Shown: positions 34,662-46,391, numbered from the stretch's first letter. The stretch is 64,000 nucleotides of DNA from Nipponacmea schrenckii (GCA_030562195.1 CM060202.1:27824317-27888316); one strand, 5' to 3'. A program made the numbers and translations. Notes: a model not told the origin generated them from the sequence alone.

Positions 34662-34762
34662 ACTAAGGAAAATAATCGAGTTAGTTTTCCACTGGCAGTT
34701 GACGACATAATTTCCAGTGAAGTGTACGCTTGAATTAGCTCGTCTGTGTCAACGAAAACCAT
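34662..34762 (-). other. Possible downstream exon region of the 34842 exon
   Basis: A pyrimidine-rich minus-strand acceptor, gattattttccttag, precedes 34662, and the sequence after it is open in phase 0 (SLIIRLIIQLKNTRTG...) into the 26-bp repeat. A 63-codon frame starting at 34762 (MVFVDTDELIQAYTSLEIMS) overlaps in another phase. Only one could be real; neither is firm. Confidence 0.18.
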
Positions 34763-34841
34763 CGATCATGAAGTGAGGGTAAGAATAGAATGAATTAATT
34801 ATTACCGGTAGAAATTATTAATAATCAATTAAAAAACTTAC

Positions 34842-34916
34842 TGACATCTCAACTGACTTATTGAAGAATGTAATAACACGGTCTTTCGTTTGGTATCGGG
34901 TTGAAAACGATCGTTG
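34842..34916 (-). CDS. Candidate 25-codon exon, unrecognised
   Basis: The minus strand has a long pyrimidine tract ending in an acceptor (ttcctccctttctctcac..., tatacag) before 34916, and a donor TGTCA/GTAAGT after 34842. The 75-bp block is exactly 25 codons, phase 0 to phase 0: QRSFSTRYQTKDRVIT then FFNKSVEMS. The flanking sites are among the best in the window. An upstream minus-strand donor, GCTGGA/GTGAGT (35072/35071), follows a CpG-containing sequence without ATG and could be a 5' UTR exon. If so, the ATG near the exon end could be the start. Function unknown. Confidence 0.35.
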
Positions 34917-35094
34917 CTGTATAATTGTGAGAGAAAGGGAGGAATGAAAAACCAGACAATTATCCCAGACAGCAGTAAATCGATAGCAAGTTGAGAGAGT
35001 TAGGTCTGTTCTCGTTATTATCCACAACAGACAGTGATTAAGAACGCTATAAATCTTCTTCTTTTACTCACTCCAGCCTCGTCAACGCAATTTG

Positions 35095-35335
35095 AAATAG
35101 TGCTCACTCAGACGTCCGCGACTAAAATGGGCCACTTTAGATCGGATCTAGCATTTCTTTTAATACTTTAAGCTAGCTTTTATTAAAATTTATATTAACT
35201 TTTAGTTTTAAAAAAAAAACAGTGGGTAAGATATTAACTGCAGTTTTTTCAAAGCATTTAAAAATACTGCTCCCTCAGACGTCCGCGACTGAAAAAAGGA
35301 CACATAAGATCGAGTCTTGCATTTGAATTTTTTTC
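35095..35335 (+). repeat. Approx. 175-bp direct duplication
   Basis: ctcactcagacgtccgcgac and ctccctcagacgtccgcgac, each followed by taaaatgg/tgaaaaaagg and agatcg.gtctagcattt. The CpG-containing core (gacgtccgcgac) is conserved between otherwise diverged copies. Confidence 0.85.
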
Positions 35336-35439
35336 AGTCTAGTATAAGTATCCTCCTGACATATATATTTTATTTGTGGTCCGAAAGAAAATATCTTATT
35401 ATCCGGTTAGTTTCATGTCCAGCAATACAGTATAGTTCT

Positions 35440-35815
35440 TAATCAGACATCATCGACAATAATTACCCTTTGCAATTTAACCCAGAGTTAGGTGATGTCT
35501 GATGTTTCTATAAACAGACAATAGTACAACAGTTGACCACTCTCTAGAATATAACCAAGAGTTAGGTGATGTTTGATGTTTCTATTAACAGACAATAGTA
35601 CAACAATGTACCACTCTCTAGAATATAATCTAGAGTTAGGTGATGTCTGGTGTTTTTATAAACAGAAAATAGTACTAAAGTGTACCACTCTCTAGAATAT
35701 AACCCAGAGTTAGGTGATGCCTGGTGTTTCTATAAACAGATAATAGTACAACATTGGACCACTCTCTAGAATATAACCCAGAGTTAGGTGATGTCTGATA
35801 ATGCAGCATTGCACT
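35440..35815 (+). repeat. 74-bp satellite, about 4.5 units (locus 1)
   Basis: gttaggtgatgtctgatgtt then tctataaacagacaatagta and ccactctctagaatataac in 74-bp steps (35487, 35561, 35635). Same family and orientation as 50690-53160 but with gtgatgtctg instead of ataatgtctg in most units. Confidence 0.95.
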
Positions 35816-36114
35816 GCATGATGCTTCTTTCAACTGACAACACCTTTCGAAACAAAGGTGATGCTAATCTGAAGCGAAATTATAGTACAACGGTGAATCA
35901 CATTTTGACAACCCAAGAGACTATTTCAGGTCTTATGTGCTTTGTTTTAAACTGAGTTGATGTCTGGAGTAATCTGACTCAATAATAATCAGAGAATCTA
36001 TTCCGTGACTGATTGTCGTGTCCATAAATCATGTCAGTCGGGTGAAGCCCACCGTAATGTCAACTTCTCCTAATTTTGAATTTTGTCTTAGAATCAAAAA
36101 GAATGTTGGCAGCA

Positions 36115-36195
36115 AACAAATAAATGAACCTCTGTGGGGCTCTACGACCTACTTTTTTGCTCGAGTTTTGTGACATGCAGTGTGCAATGAGGCTC
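36115..36195 (-). repeat. Dispersed SINE-like element fragment
   Basis: gctctacgacctactttttt is a diverged form of the inverted tail, followed by acatgcagtgtgcaatgagg, the internal module. The order matches 45690-45880 in the minus orientation. Confidence 0.6.
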
Positions 36196-36389
36196 GTTTT
36201 TTCAGAGCAATAAAAAAAATAATCTTAAAGCATGCTCTTGTTTCTTGAACATAGCTATACTTAATGAAGTACTTATATACATAATTATCGATAATCTTTA
36301 AACGAGTTTTAGAAATAAATAGAACATTAAATAAATACGAACACTATATTATATTTTTTATAAGACATATAGAAGAAGATTGCATTAAA

Positions 36390-37240
36390 AACTAAGCTAT
36401 ATAGATATACTACTTCTTACTTTATTAGATACTGCATTTCAAAACACAAGATATAAAGATATACTTCTTCTTATTTTATTACATACTACTTTTCAAAACA
36501 CAAGATATATAGATAAACTACTTCTTACTTTATTATATACTGCATTTCAAAACACAAGATATATAGATATACTACTTCTTACTTTAATGCATACTGCATT
36601 TCAAAACACAAGATATATAAATATACTACTTCTTATTTTATTACATACTACATTTCAAAACACAAAATATATAGATATACTACTTCTTACTTTAATGCAT
36701 ACTGCATTTCAAAACACAAGATATATAGGTATACTACTTCTTATTATATTACATACTACTTTTCAAAACACAAGATATATAGATATACTACTTCTTACTT
36801 TAATGCATACTGCATTTCAAAACACAAGATATAAAGATATACTACTTCTTATTTTATTACATACTACTTTTCAAAACACAAGATATATAGATATACTACT
36901 TCTTACTTTATTATATACTGCATTTCAAAACACAAGATATATAGATATACTACTTCTTACTTTATTAGGTACTGCATTTCAAAACACAAGATATATAGAT
37001 ATACTACTTCTAGGTTTATTACATACTGCATCTCAAAACACAGGATAAATAGATATACTACTTTTAGGTTTATTATATACTACGTTTCTAAACACAAGAT
37101 ATATAGATATACTACTTCTTACTTTATTACATACTACGTTTCGAAACACATACACATAACGTAATGAATTAAAATAACATTCTACTTCTAGGTTTATTAC
37201 ATACTACGTTTCGAAACACATACAGGTAACGTTATCAATT
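36390..37240 (+). repeat. 54-bp satellite array, about 14 units (locus 1)
   Basis: agatatactacttcttactt, tattacatactgcatttcaa and aacacaagatatat in 54-bp steps. The array alternates atactgcattt and atactactttt units (108-bp dimers) in the middle. At the right edge units change to acgtttcgaaacacatacag then gtaacgttatcaatta, the module found in the 23-bp array. The 54-bp period keeps a 153-codon plus frame open (18-residue period); repeat-driven. Confidence 0.96.
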
Positions 37241-37989
37241 AAAATTTGTGGAACACTATTACAGATATACTCCTTTCTTGAATCCATCCATAATACTGTT
37301 TTTTATTTATTTAACCCACTTACATATATTAAAAAATAAATAGATATTTAATGCTCAATTATTGGTTTATTTCGTTTTTAATATTGTCTAATATCATGTA
37401 ATTGAGTTTATTGGATATATAAGCAACTCTCCAGACGAAATTTTTGAAAATTTTAAATATCATGTTTAAGAGGTTTTTTTTTTTATTTCAAAAAGGTCAA
37501 ATTATCAATAATATTTCAAAAATAATAACTTAATTTATGACAGATTCATTATAAACTGTTTTTGAAAATAATTAACTTGTGTAACGCTGATCTTTGCATT
37601 AACAACGTTTCAACAATTTACATTGTTAATTAACATCAGAAAATAGGTTTATGATGTACATTCTCTTTGCCTTTAGAGCGCAATGTTTCGAAAATTTACA
37701 ATATCAATTAATATTCGAAATGTAATGTATATCTCCCTTTTCGTTTTATATCAAGCAACGTTTCAAAACTACACTTAGTTTATAACAATTATTATTTAAC
37801 TTTTTAATTAAACCATAAATTCAAAATAACCAAATTAACATTTTTTTACATATAATTTATTTTTTGTAAAATATTTTCATATTCTAAATCTTAAATTCTG
37901 AAATATTCAATATCCCGACATTTTTTTGTTTGCTACCCCACAAAATCTCCCATGTAACCCAGACTTAAATATAACCTATATTTCTCTTG
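37241..37989. other. No gene seen
   Basis: Very AT-rich unique sequence. Confidence 0.5.
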
Positions 37990-38110
37990 TATGACGCCAT
38001 CTTGCCAATGTTAAAGGTTAAGCCAGTTTTAACTTAAGCCCCTCCTACTTTAACTCATTTAAATATTGGGGTTACCTCCCTTCACTTGTGTCCGTAATAT
38101 ATTTCCATTG
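37990..38110 (-). promoter_or_regulatory. Possible promoter and gene start on the minus strand
   Basis: The minus strand reads CACCAATGGAA (about 38108-38118), then AGGAGGGGC (about 38040), then GGCAAGATGGCGTCA with ATG at 38000 (A at -3, G at +4). The frame is short (MASYKRNIGYI) with no good donor, so only the start-like arrangement is noted. Confidence 0.2.
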
Positions 38111-38744
38111 GTGTCTGCAGGTAGTAACAACAAACATTATATAGACTTTTGAAAGTACCAGCCGTGGAAGCGAATTAAGAAAAATTTTTTAACCTTGAGA
38201 AGAATCGAATCTTTGACATTTGATGGCGTACAGCAGACGACAATCTATCTCGCTATTGTCTGAATTTTTGAACTGTATATCTGATATGTCACGGAATTTT
38301 CATTATAAAAAAAATAATTAAATGTAGGAATTATAAACCATACAATGTATATAATTTATCGTAAATTTATAATTAGCTCAATAAAGTATTAAAAAAAAAG
38401 ACACATCAGAAATGAACGTGTTGTGTTGGTACCAATTCAGGATAATTTATATATTATACTCTACCCAGGAATATACCTAATATTTTACATGTTGGCATTA
38501 ATTATGCTAAGTCTGGGATATTGAAAACGAGGCAGTAAATAATGATCACATGACAAGCTCGGTTGTCACAATTTGTACAAATTAATTAAATTTCAAGTGG
38601 TAGATAAACGGAAAATTCCATAAAACGAAAACCGTAACATCAGTTGAAATAATGATAAAATAATTATCTTACCTAGATTATGTTCAATATTGTCAAAGAC
38701 TTGTCAATAACGCACGTATCACACCTGATATAATTAATGTTTGA
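38111..38744. other. No supported gene
   Basis: A minus-strand block 38740-38680 has an acceptor (attaattatatcag) and a donor (TCTAG/GTAAGA), but its only long frame ends in TAG at the junction, so no exon is claimed. Confidence 0.35.
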
Positions 38745-39385
38745 AAGATATTATTACTTGATAAAGATTCCTGTATTTGAATCGAAACGTTGCTTATATT
38801 AAAGAGAAGTAGTATATCTATAATAATGGTGTTATTTATCTAAAGTTACTATATCTATTATTGTATTACTTGATAAAGATTGCTGTATGTGAATTGAAAC
38901 GTTGCTTATATTAAAGAGAAGTAGTATATCTATAATAGTGGTCTTATTTATCTAAAGTTACTGTATCTATTATTGTATTACTTGATAAAGATTGCTGTAT
39001 GTGAAATAAAACATTGCTTAAATTAAAGAGAAGTAGTATATCTATAATAGTGGTCTTATTTATCTAAAGTTACTATATCTATTATTGTATTACTTGATAA
39101 AGATTCCTGTATGTGAATTGAAACATTGCTTAAATTAAAGAGAAGTAGTATATCTATAATAGTGGTCTTATTTATCTAAAGTTACTGTATCTATTATTGT
39201 ATTACTTGATAAAGATTGCTGTATGTGAATTGAAACATTGCTTAAATTAAAGAGAAGTAGTATATCTATAATAGTGGTCTTATTTATCTAAAGTTACTAT
39301 ATCTATTATTGTATTACTTGATAAAGATTCCTGTATGTGAATTGAAACATTGCTTAAATTAAAGAGATGTAGTTTATCCATATTA
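38745..39385 (+). repeat. 112-bp satellite array, about 5.7 units
   Basis: tattacttgataaagattcc, gtatgtgaattgaaac.ttg, ttaaagagaagtagtatatc and ttatttatctaaagttact in 112-bp steps (38752, 38864, 38976, 39088). The piece gagaagtagtatatctat is the reverse complement of the atagatatactacttct core of the neighbouring 54-bp family. Confidence 0.96.
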
Positions 39386-39984
39386 GTGTTTCTTGTTTTA
39401 TACTGACATAATTATTATATTTTCTAAAGAAAAATGGTTAGGGGAACTAATATTTCTTCTCAAATATGCTTTTTGTCTCCAGCTTGGTAAATTTCTTCAG
39501 TTAAAAATATATTTGATGATATAAAACTTAACCAACTATCTGTTTCAAATTTTATACCAAAGAAAATAATATCTAGAATTTTGTTTCACCATTTCGTTTG
39601 CAAACGCAGCTTGAAGGAAACTTGAATCGTTATAATTGAACCATCCAACCTCCAAATTGTATCTGGTTTAAAATTAATACCAATCTTTTCAATAAATAAT
39701 ATACCCATTTTAAAAACTAAATACTTACATAATCTCCTACTTGGCTTTAAAACATCAGAATACAAACAAAAATTAAAAAATCTAATTTGACTTTGAAATA
39801 ACCTCTGATAGAGTGTCTAGACGGTATTTAAGAATTTAAAAAAAAATGAAATTGAAGCGTTTAAATTATATGTTTAGAAATCTGCATGTTTAAAACTCCC
39901 CATTCATCAAAAATTGAAATTATGGTTATTTTGATAAATATCTAGTAAACGAGATATGAATCCCATTTTTAAAGGACAAAATAA
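39386..39984. other. No gene seen
   Basis: AT-rich unique sequence between related satellites. Confidence 0.5.
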
Positions 39985-40290
39985 CGTTTCTAAACACAAG
40001 ATATATAGATATACTACTTCTAAGTTTATTATATACTACGATTCTAAACTCAAGATATATGGATATACTACTTCTAGGTTTATTATAGACTACGTTTCTA
40101 AACACAAGATATATAGATATACTACTTCTAGGTTTATTATATACTACGATTCTAAACTCAAGATATATGGATATTCTACTTCTAGGTTTATTATATACTA
40201 CGTTTCTAAACACAAGATATATAGATATACTACTTCTGTATTGCATATAACGTTTCAAAACACATACAGGAAACGTTATGAAGTAAAATG
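39985..40290 (+). repeat. 54-bp satellite, about 5 units (locus 2)
   Basis: acacaagatatatagatata, ctacttctaggtttattata and tactacgtttctaa in 54-bp steps, alternating acgtttctaaacac and acgattctaaactc units. It ends in aacgtttcaaaacacataca then ggaaacgttatgaa, as at 37200-37240. Frames are open on both strands because of the unit length. Confidence 0.96.
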
Positions 40291-40624
40291 ATTAACAACT
40301 CAAAGCAACACAGCAAGTGTTTGAATTTTCACCAATTTAGATTAGATTACATTCAAGTAGATTGATCTAAACTTTGGATATAGTTTGAGCTTTACCTTGA
40401 TAGAATGGAATCAAAGTCACACTCGGGAAGAAGGTGGAGAGGGGGTGCTGGGGGTTCGGGTGTTGTTTTTTTAAGAAAGACCCTTAACTTCCAAAAGTTA
40501 AATACGTCAAAGCAAGTCGTAATTTTAAATTTTTGTCATATTTTTTTATCATTAAAAACTCTGGAGAATTTTTTTTGAATATCGTTTTCAAAATCGAGAA
40601 AAAGGAAACGTATTTTTGAAAAAA

Positions 40625-40680
40625 AAGAAATGAGTTTTACGTCCTACTCTTCTACACCTAATGGGCTAATAAAGACGGAG
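40625..40680 (-). repeat. Dispersed SINE-like element, tail fragment
   Basis: aatgagttttacgtcctact then cttctacacctaatgggcta is the inverted tail with the intact ccta/tagg junction. Confidence 0.8.
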
Positions 40681-41200
40681 GAAACGTATAAGTTCTGACC
40701 AATAAACTAAAATCAAGCTCAAACAAATTGATTCTTAATTTCGAATGATTTTAATAAGTTTTTTTTCGTTATGTGTATCAATATACCCGTGGTCCCCGAG
40801 TATTACAGACATAACTGACAAATAATTTATATATAAAAATGTATTTTTACAGCGAAAAATGCCAGTTTTAATTATCACTGTTCCACAAATACACAATTCG
40901 GATTAGCAAGTCTAAAACGAATTTGTTTCAAGAACTCATAAAAATGTAAATGTGAACACAAATTCCAGCATAGTGGCCAATTTTTTACGACAACTTAAGA
41001 CTATTTTTATAAAAAGTGACAGAAAAAATTATCTCCAGACCAACATGTCATAATTCCACGACAGAAAGATGAAAAAGCAATCATTCAATCTGGTAAATTG
41101 ATGACAAAATCTTTCCTAACAGCCTTCTATAAAAATAAATTATTATGAACGGTTTTCCCATGAAAATATTCGTCCAAGATGAACCTTTTTTTTTAACTCT
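40681..41200. other. No gene seen
   Basis: Unique AT-rich sequence. Confidence 0.5.
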
Positions 41201-41207
41201 AAATAAA

Positions 41208-41239
<32 letters not shown>

Positions 41240-41275
41240 ATAAAATAAATAAAAATAAGGTAAAAAAACACACGA
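41201..41275 (+). repeat. (AAAT)n / (AAT)n microsatellite
   Basis: An aaat run followed by ataataataat and aaataaa variants. Confidence 0.95.
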
Positions 41276-42200
41276 ATAAATGAACATATGCATAAATAAA
41301 AATGAAAAAAAATATCAACGAATTATTGAGGAACTAAAATATATTCCAAATATATGATAGATTTGGCTAGCATTGAGAAAGTCATTACTGGAAAACTTAA
41401 GATCTATATATCGAAATCACGAACACCTGAAGATATTCTGCAACTGCGTTAATCAACTTTATGTCAGTTATTTGATATAAGGTTGTCCATTGTTCTGCTA
41501 TTAATTTATTTTAATAAAAATAAAACTTCCTACCATAAATATGCAATCCAAATTCACCAGAAAAGTTGCTAAAACTTTTAAATTCACTTCCGTATACTTA
41601 ATTTCGAAATACGCGCCAATTATTGGTCTTTGAACCTACCATTATTTTATTCTAACCAATCAGAACGCTAGAATTTCAACCCTGGGCGTGTCCTATCATG
41701 TGACTCTAATTTTTTAAAAATCTCAAACCAAGGCCAAGGTGTCAAAATTACAATAACATGAAAGATATGTTTTTACTTGGCCAGGTAATATATATACAGG
41801 ATGACTAACAGGGGGCGGGGGCAGGGCAGGATAGGGGTGGGGGTAATACTTTATTTTTTAACCACTGGGCTCAAATTGATGAGGGTAAGGTCGATAACGT
41901 TAATTAAACATATCTTCCTATAAGTTTATCATCATTTAGTACAGATATCCATTAAAAATACTGAAACGCCGAATATGATTTTTCAAAATATCACCCTGAA
42001 TAAACCGTATATGAAGGTGATGTACCCCTCACTATAAGTATGGAAAATATCACTAATATTAATCTACTGGTTTCTCCTCTAGACTTCACCAATCTTATGA
42101 TTATTGTCATTATTTATTTCTTGAAAGACATGTAGAAGTACCACTGCACATAAGAGACAATAATTATAATGGATATAGACTTCTATTTATTCTTTGATTT
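41276..42200. other. No gene seen
   Basis: Unique sequence; contains a G-rich patch at 41810-41845 (gggggcggggg). Confidence 0.5.
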
Positions 42201-42640
42201 CATTACACATACAGGTAACCTTTCATTACACATACAGGTAACGTTTCATTACACATACAGGTAACGTTACATTACACATACAGGTAACGTTTTATTACAT
42301 ATACAGGTAACGTTACATTACACATACAGGTAACGTTACATTACATATACAGGTAACGTTACATTACACATACAGGTAACGTTACATTACACATACAGGT
42401 AACGTTACATTACACATACAGGTAACGTTTTATTACATATACAGGTAACGTTACATTACACATACAGGTAACGTTTCATTACATATACAGGTAACGTTAC
42501 ATTACACATACAGGTAACGTTACATTACACATACAGGTAACGTTACATTACACATACAGGTAACGTTTCATTACACATACAGGTAACGTTTCATTACACA
42601 TACAGGTAAAGTTTCATTACACATACAGGTAATGTTCTCA
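42201..42640 (+). repeat. 23-bp array, about 19 units, with palindromic core
   Basis: cattacacatacaggtaacg then ttt or tta, in 23-bp steps. Units ending tta create the perfect 10-bp palindrome GTAACGTTAC. The same module is fused to the edges of the 54-bp arrays at 37200 and 40260. Confidence 0.97.
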
Positions 42641-42662
42641 AGTGATGTATGTGTAATGAAAC
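42611..42662. other. 17-bp perfect inverted repeat closing the 23-bp array
   Basis: Left arm gtttcattacacataca (42611-42627) and right arm tgtatgtgtaatgaaac (42646-42662) with an 18-nt loop. The right arm is a single inverted array unit. Confidence 0.95.
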
Positions 42663-44034
42663 GTTGTGTTATTGTCTATAATGGCTCTTGCATAAAGATA
42701 CTACATCACCAGGTCCATTTTTTTATAGGCCTTCCAAATGCAATATTTTATTTCTAAATCATTCTGAAGAAGTAAAATTGATGTATTTAAGAACTGGGTA
42801 CCGGTAAGGGAGATACATACCGATATTAGTAATATGAACCCTGATAGAAAATCTCAAGATACATGTAAATCAAATTTTACTGAATAACTTTTAAGTCTCT
42901 AGTAGAAACATGGTAAATTAGTAGACCTAGTTACTGCAAATAAGTATACTTTAATAAGCTGTGGACTTTCACAGGTTTGGAGCCAGTCCCTATCTTAGGG
43001 TTGTATCACGACGTCATTCTGGCTTTACAATTCACAATAGTCTTCTCACTGCCTTTGATAGAACTCAAAACAATCTGAGTAAATAATAATCTAAGAACTT
43101 GGTTTAAACATAATTATATTCTCTAATGATTAATGATATTTGTGAACGGAGGAGGAAGAGTCAATTCAAACATTAAAGACAATTGTATTACAAATGTTTG
43201 TTAGAAATAAAGTTTTATTTCCGGTTTCAAGTCCTGTAATCTTGTGATTCAATCTTTAATCTATTTCTTTACATTACAAATATATCCTCATGTCAATACT
43301 TATATCATATCAATATTCTATTTGTATATTCCAGATCGAATCTGCTGTTGGTGTATATATTTGGTGATAAAACAGAGAATTTCATGATACCAAAATATTT
43401 AACTGCGGTTGCACAATGGAATAGAAGACCCAAATTGCATTTCCAACACATGGGTGCTTGAATTGATCATTTCAAGAAAAAGCAACCTTGCTAGTCAGAA
43501 GAATACCGGAGCACACTGTTTGGCTAGTAAAACTTGGAAATAGGAACAGATTATCTTTAGAAAGATAAATGCCATGAGTCTCAACCAAGTACCAGCTGAT
43601 AAACAGTATCTTGGAAAATTAGAACAATGCTATTGTTGTATTAACTGGCTGTGGCTCAGTCCACTGCATCATAATTTGATTGGATTCTAGATAGACCTAA
43701 GTTATTCCCCTTGTAAAATATTCATATAGATACAGATTATCTAGGAAAACCCCGAGTTGGTAAAAAGGATCTTTGAACCTCTGAGTCCATTTTGTGCAAC
43801 CATACAATATTTGAATAATTCCCCACTCCAAAATCACGGTCAAATACCAAGTGACACAGGCAGTGCTTCGATTTATATTTTAATCCAAAAATACCAAGAG
43901 GATTTTTCTGTTCTACTGATTTCAGATTATCTACAGTTTAAAGTGTAAAGCCCCCAGCCTGTGCATTTCGTAATTTTGTCATTAGTACAAACTTTTGGCA
44001 TTTACTCTCTAAGTATCAAAAAAATATTTTAGCC
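42663..44034. other. Unique sequence, no firm gene
   Basis: A plus frame at 43757-43948 (LVKRIFEPLSPFC..., QIPSDTGSASIYILIQKYQ) has a protein-like composition but no strong splice sites. No domain was recognised. Confidence 0.25.
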
Positions 44035-45440
44035 AGGATTCATTGGTAACCGATAATGTCGTTATACACCTGTAGTTTGCCAAACCAATTTGTGGTTTAA
44101 GGAACCAATTATCACATAATTTTCAAAATTATTTTTCCACATGTTGGTAAATATTTGTGGTTTGTGGGTTTAATCAACATAACGACTACTCCCTAAAACG
44201 TATCATTAGTGATCACAACTAGAAACAATTTGTGGTTTATCATAAAATTTTTATAATCATTATTCCACCTGTCTATAATTTTTGTGGTTTTTGGATTTTA
44301 CCCCAAGGCAAGGCAGACCATCCTTAAACATGTGTAATACATGCAGAATCCACCTGTAACCAATTTGTGATAAATAGTATAATTTTGTGGTTTTATGATA
44401 TATCATCAGGGAACACCCTCAACTTTTGAATTTCCTTTGAACTCGGAGACAAATTTTGTTGAAACTTTGTTGTAATCACAAATTTGTAAACAGAAAAACA
44501 AACAATATTATGAAGATCTCATCTTTAGTTTAATAATATTCAATGATTTATTGTCGATGCTTTCAAGCTTAGAAGTTCAGTGTTGAAATAATCTATCTGG
44601 TATCACAGTCAATTTGTTCTCTTTCCTGGTTTACCCATATATTGTATTTTAATTATTGAATATTAATTGTATATAGATTGATACTTTTCTGTGTCTTTGT
44701 ATTTAACTTGTCTTTATGTTTTTAATCAAACATCTTGAACAAAAAAGTCAAAGGTTATTAGGGAGCATATCATCCTGTGCATGACTACACAATGCGCATA
44801 TAGTAGAAAATATATCCTATATATATTCATTATAATTATTCCATTTTGATAATTAACTAATTAATTAATGATTTAATACTCTTTGTGGCTTTTGGAATAT
44901 ACTCGAGGTCAAGGACGAACATTCCTTAATAATGTTTTCTTATTGATCACCATCAGGAAAAATTCGGTATAATTTTGTTTCATATTTTATGGTTTTATCA
45001 TAAAATTTTCATAATCTTTATTTCACCTGTTTATAATTTTTGTGGTTTTTGGTTTTAATCCCAGGGCAAAACAACCATCCTTAAAATTTGCAAAGAGTTG
45101 CCATTAGGGACCATTTTATGGTTTTTGAAATAATTTTGTGACAATTTTTTTGTGGTTTATGGACCTTTCATAAAATTCATAATGATTTTCCACCTATTTA
45201 CTAACTGTTGTGTTTATGTTGTGATGGGTAGGGCAAGGGTAACCATCCCTGTAATATACAATAATTGATCAAGCTAGAAACAAACTTGCGGTTAATAGCA
45301 CTTACCATTCCAACTGGTTTGTGGTTTTGGGGTTTAACCATTGACAATCCCTCAAAATATAAAATCACCAACACCATTTTGCAACCAATTTGCGGTTTAT
45401 CTGATTATTTGTAACAAATTTGCGGCTTATTTTTGAATTT
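44035..45440 (+). repeat. Ancient degenerate repeat, about 100-170 bp units
   Basis: Recurring caatttgtggtttatcataa, aatcattattccacctgt, ataatttttgtggtttttgg and accatccttaaa in the same order at about 44090, 44230, 44990, 45150 and 45310. About eleven tttg(t/c)ggttt words occur in all. Units are strongly diverged. Confidence 0.75.
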
Positions 45441-45467
45441 TGAACATTTACCGTTAAATAGTTAAAA

Positions 45468-45542
45468 ATGGCGATGATGTCAAGGCCAATATATTATGGG
45501 ATAAACTATGTTTTTGTCAATCCAACTGTAAATAGATACTGA
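45468..45542 (+). CDS. Very short ORF with strong start context
   Basis: aaaATGGCG at 45468, then 24 codons (MAMMSRPIYYGINYVFVNP, then TVNRY) to TGA. The start context is strong. No downstream exon was found. It could be a uORF, a small peptide or chance. Confidence 0.15.
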   Translation: MAMMSRPIYYGINYVFVNPTVNRY

Positions 45543-45689
45543 AAGTAGCATGGAGAACAAGAGTAACCAGTAGATCAGTAATAGTTTTTGTGGACCCACA
45601 TTATCCCGGTGAAAAAGGTTGTTTTGGTTTATATTTAAGCCTTTTCTGGGACTCCTGTTTGATGGCACCTCATTCCGAAGTAAATTAAA

Positions 45690-45885
45690 TGAATGAATAC
45701 GTCTCCTTCTGGATCATATTGGGCTAATATAAACTGGCAACACTATGCAGTGAGCAATGAGGGTAACAACGTCATTAGCCCATCGTTTTTTGGTCTCTAA
45801 GTGTCAAGGGATCTTTAACGTACTAATTTAGCACACAGGGCCTCGGTTTATCAAGAACGTCAAGGAAGTGTGAGGGACCTACGTG
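45690..45885 (-). mobile_element. SINE-like dispersed element, full-length-like copy (minus)
   Basis: On the minus strand: gaggccctgtgtgctaaatt, agtacgttaaagatcccttg, ctcattgctcactgcatagt, gttgcc, ttagccca, and then a diverged tail. It matches 47130-47330 block by block. The acgttaaagatccc core is shared, from general knowledge, with short dispersed repeats of several animal groups. No tRNA A or B box was identified, so its SINE status is inference. Confidence 0.75.
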
Positions 45886-46009
45886 ACAATGAAAACATCA
45901 ACAATCATAACTCATAGTTCACTGACAAATTCAGTTTAAAACACCCGAAATAACCACGAGGATTAGCCACATGACAGATCTGTCAGACTCAGAGCAGGAG
46001 ATTAATAAA

Positions 46010-46323
46010 TACATCCCGTCAAGGTGAAATATAGGATACCGACTGGGGGTAGACACTTGACAGGGTGGTGATACACGTTGGCCATTACGAAGTGGGGATC
46101 ACCTGCTTTAAAACAATAGTGCCTGGTTGATCCGCGGGTTCCTGCTCTTAGAGAGGCCCGACCCAGACATCTTCCATTTCAACAGGCATTTGATTGACTT
46201 AAACACACCCAGTAAACAACAGAGGTGACAGAAACAAATTACCCAGGAGGCCCTCCTGTTTTTAGTGAGCCCCCATCCATAGAAATCTTAAATGTTAGAA
46301 ACTTGTTAAGGGTCGATAACTGA
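46010..46323 (+). other. G+C-richer island with a candidate terminal exon at 46223-46323
   Basis: Noticeably G+C-richer than its surroundings. From 46223 to TGA 46321-46323 the plus frame reads VTETNYPGGPPVFSEPPS then IEILNVRNLLRVDN, after a weak acceptor (cccagtaaacaacag). The opposite strand also has a short coding-like frame (MDGGSLKTGGPPG) because of the near-palindrome aggaggccctcct. The island adjoins the dispersed element at 45690, so it may be transposon-derived. Confidence 0.25.
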
Positions 46324-46391
46324 AATAATAATGACGTCATCACTTATCAAACACAGCATTTTCATAACTTATTCTAATTATCTGTTGTTTA

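Noticed and set aside
35842..35868. caccttt-cgaaac-aaaggtg hairpin
   Set aside because: A 7-bp stem is common by chance and does not match the histone stem-loop consensus.
36587..37048. 153-codon plus-strand frame
   Set aside because: The 54-bp unit is a multiple of three, so the open frame follows from the satellite. Related arrays at 39985 are open on both strands.
38680..38740. Minus-strand block with acceptor and TAG/GTAAGA donor
   Set aside because: The only sizeable frame ends in a stop exactly at the junction, and the block adjoins the 112-bp array. Evidence is too thin for an exon call.
46131..46148. gcctggttgatcc resembles the 5' end of 18S rRNA
   Set aside because: The match is about 12 bases and breaks immediately afterwards; no further rRNA sequence follows.
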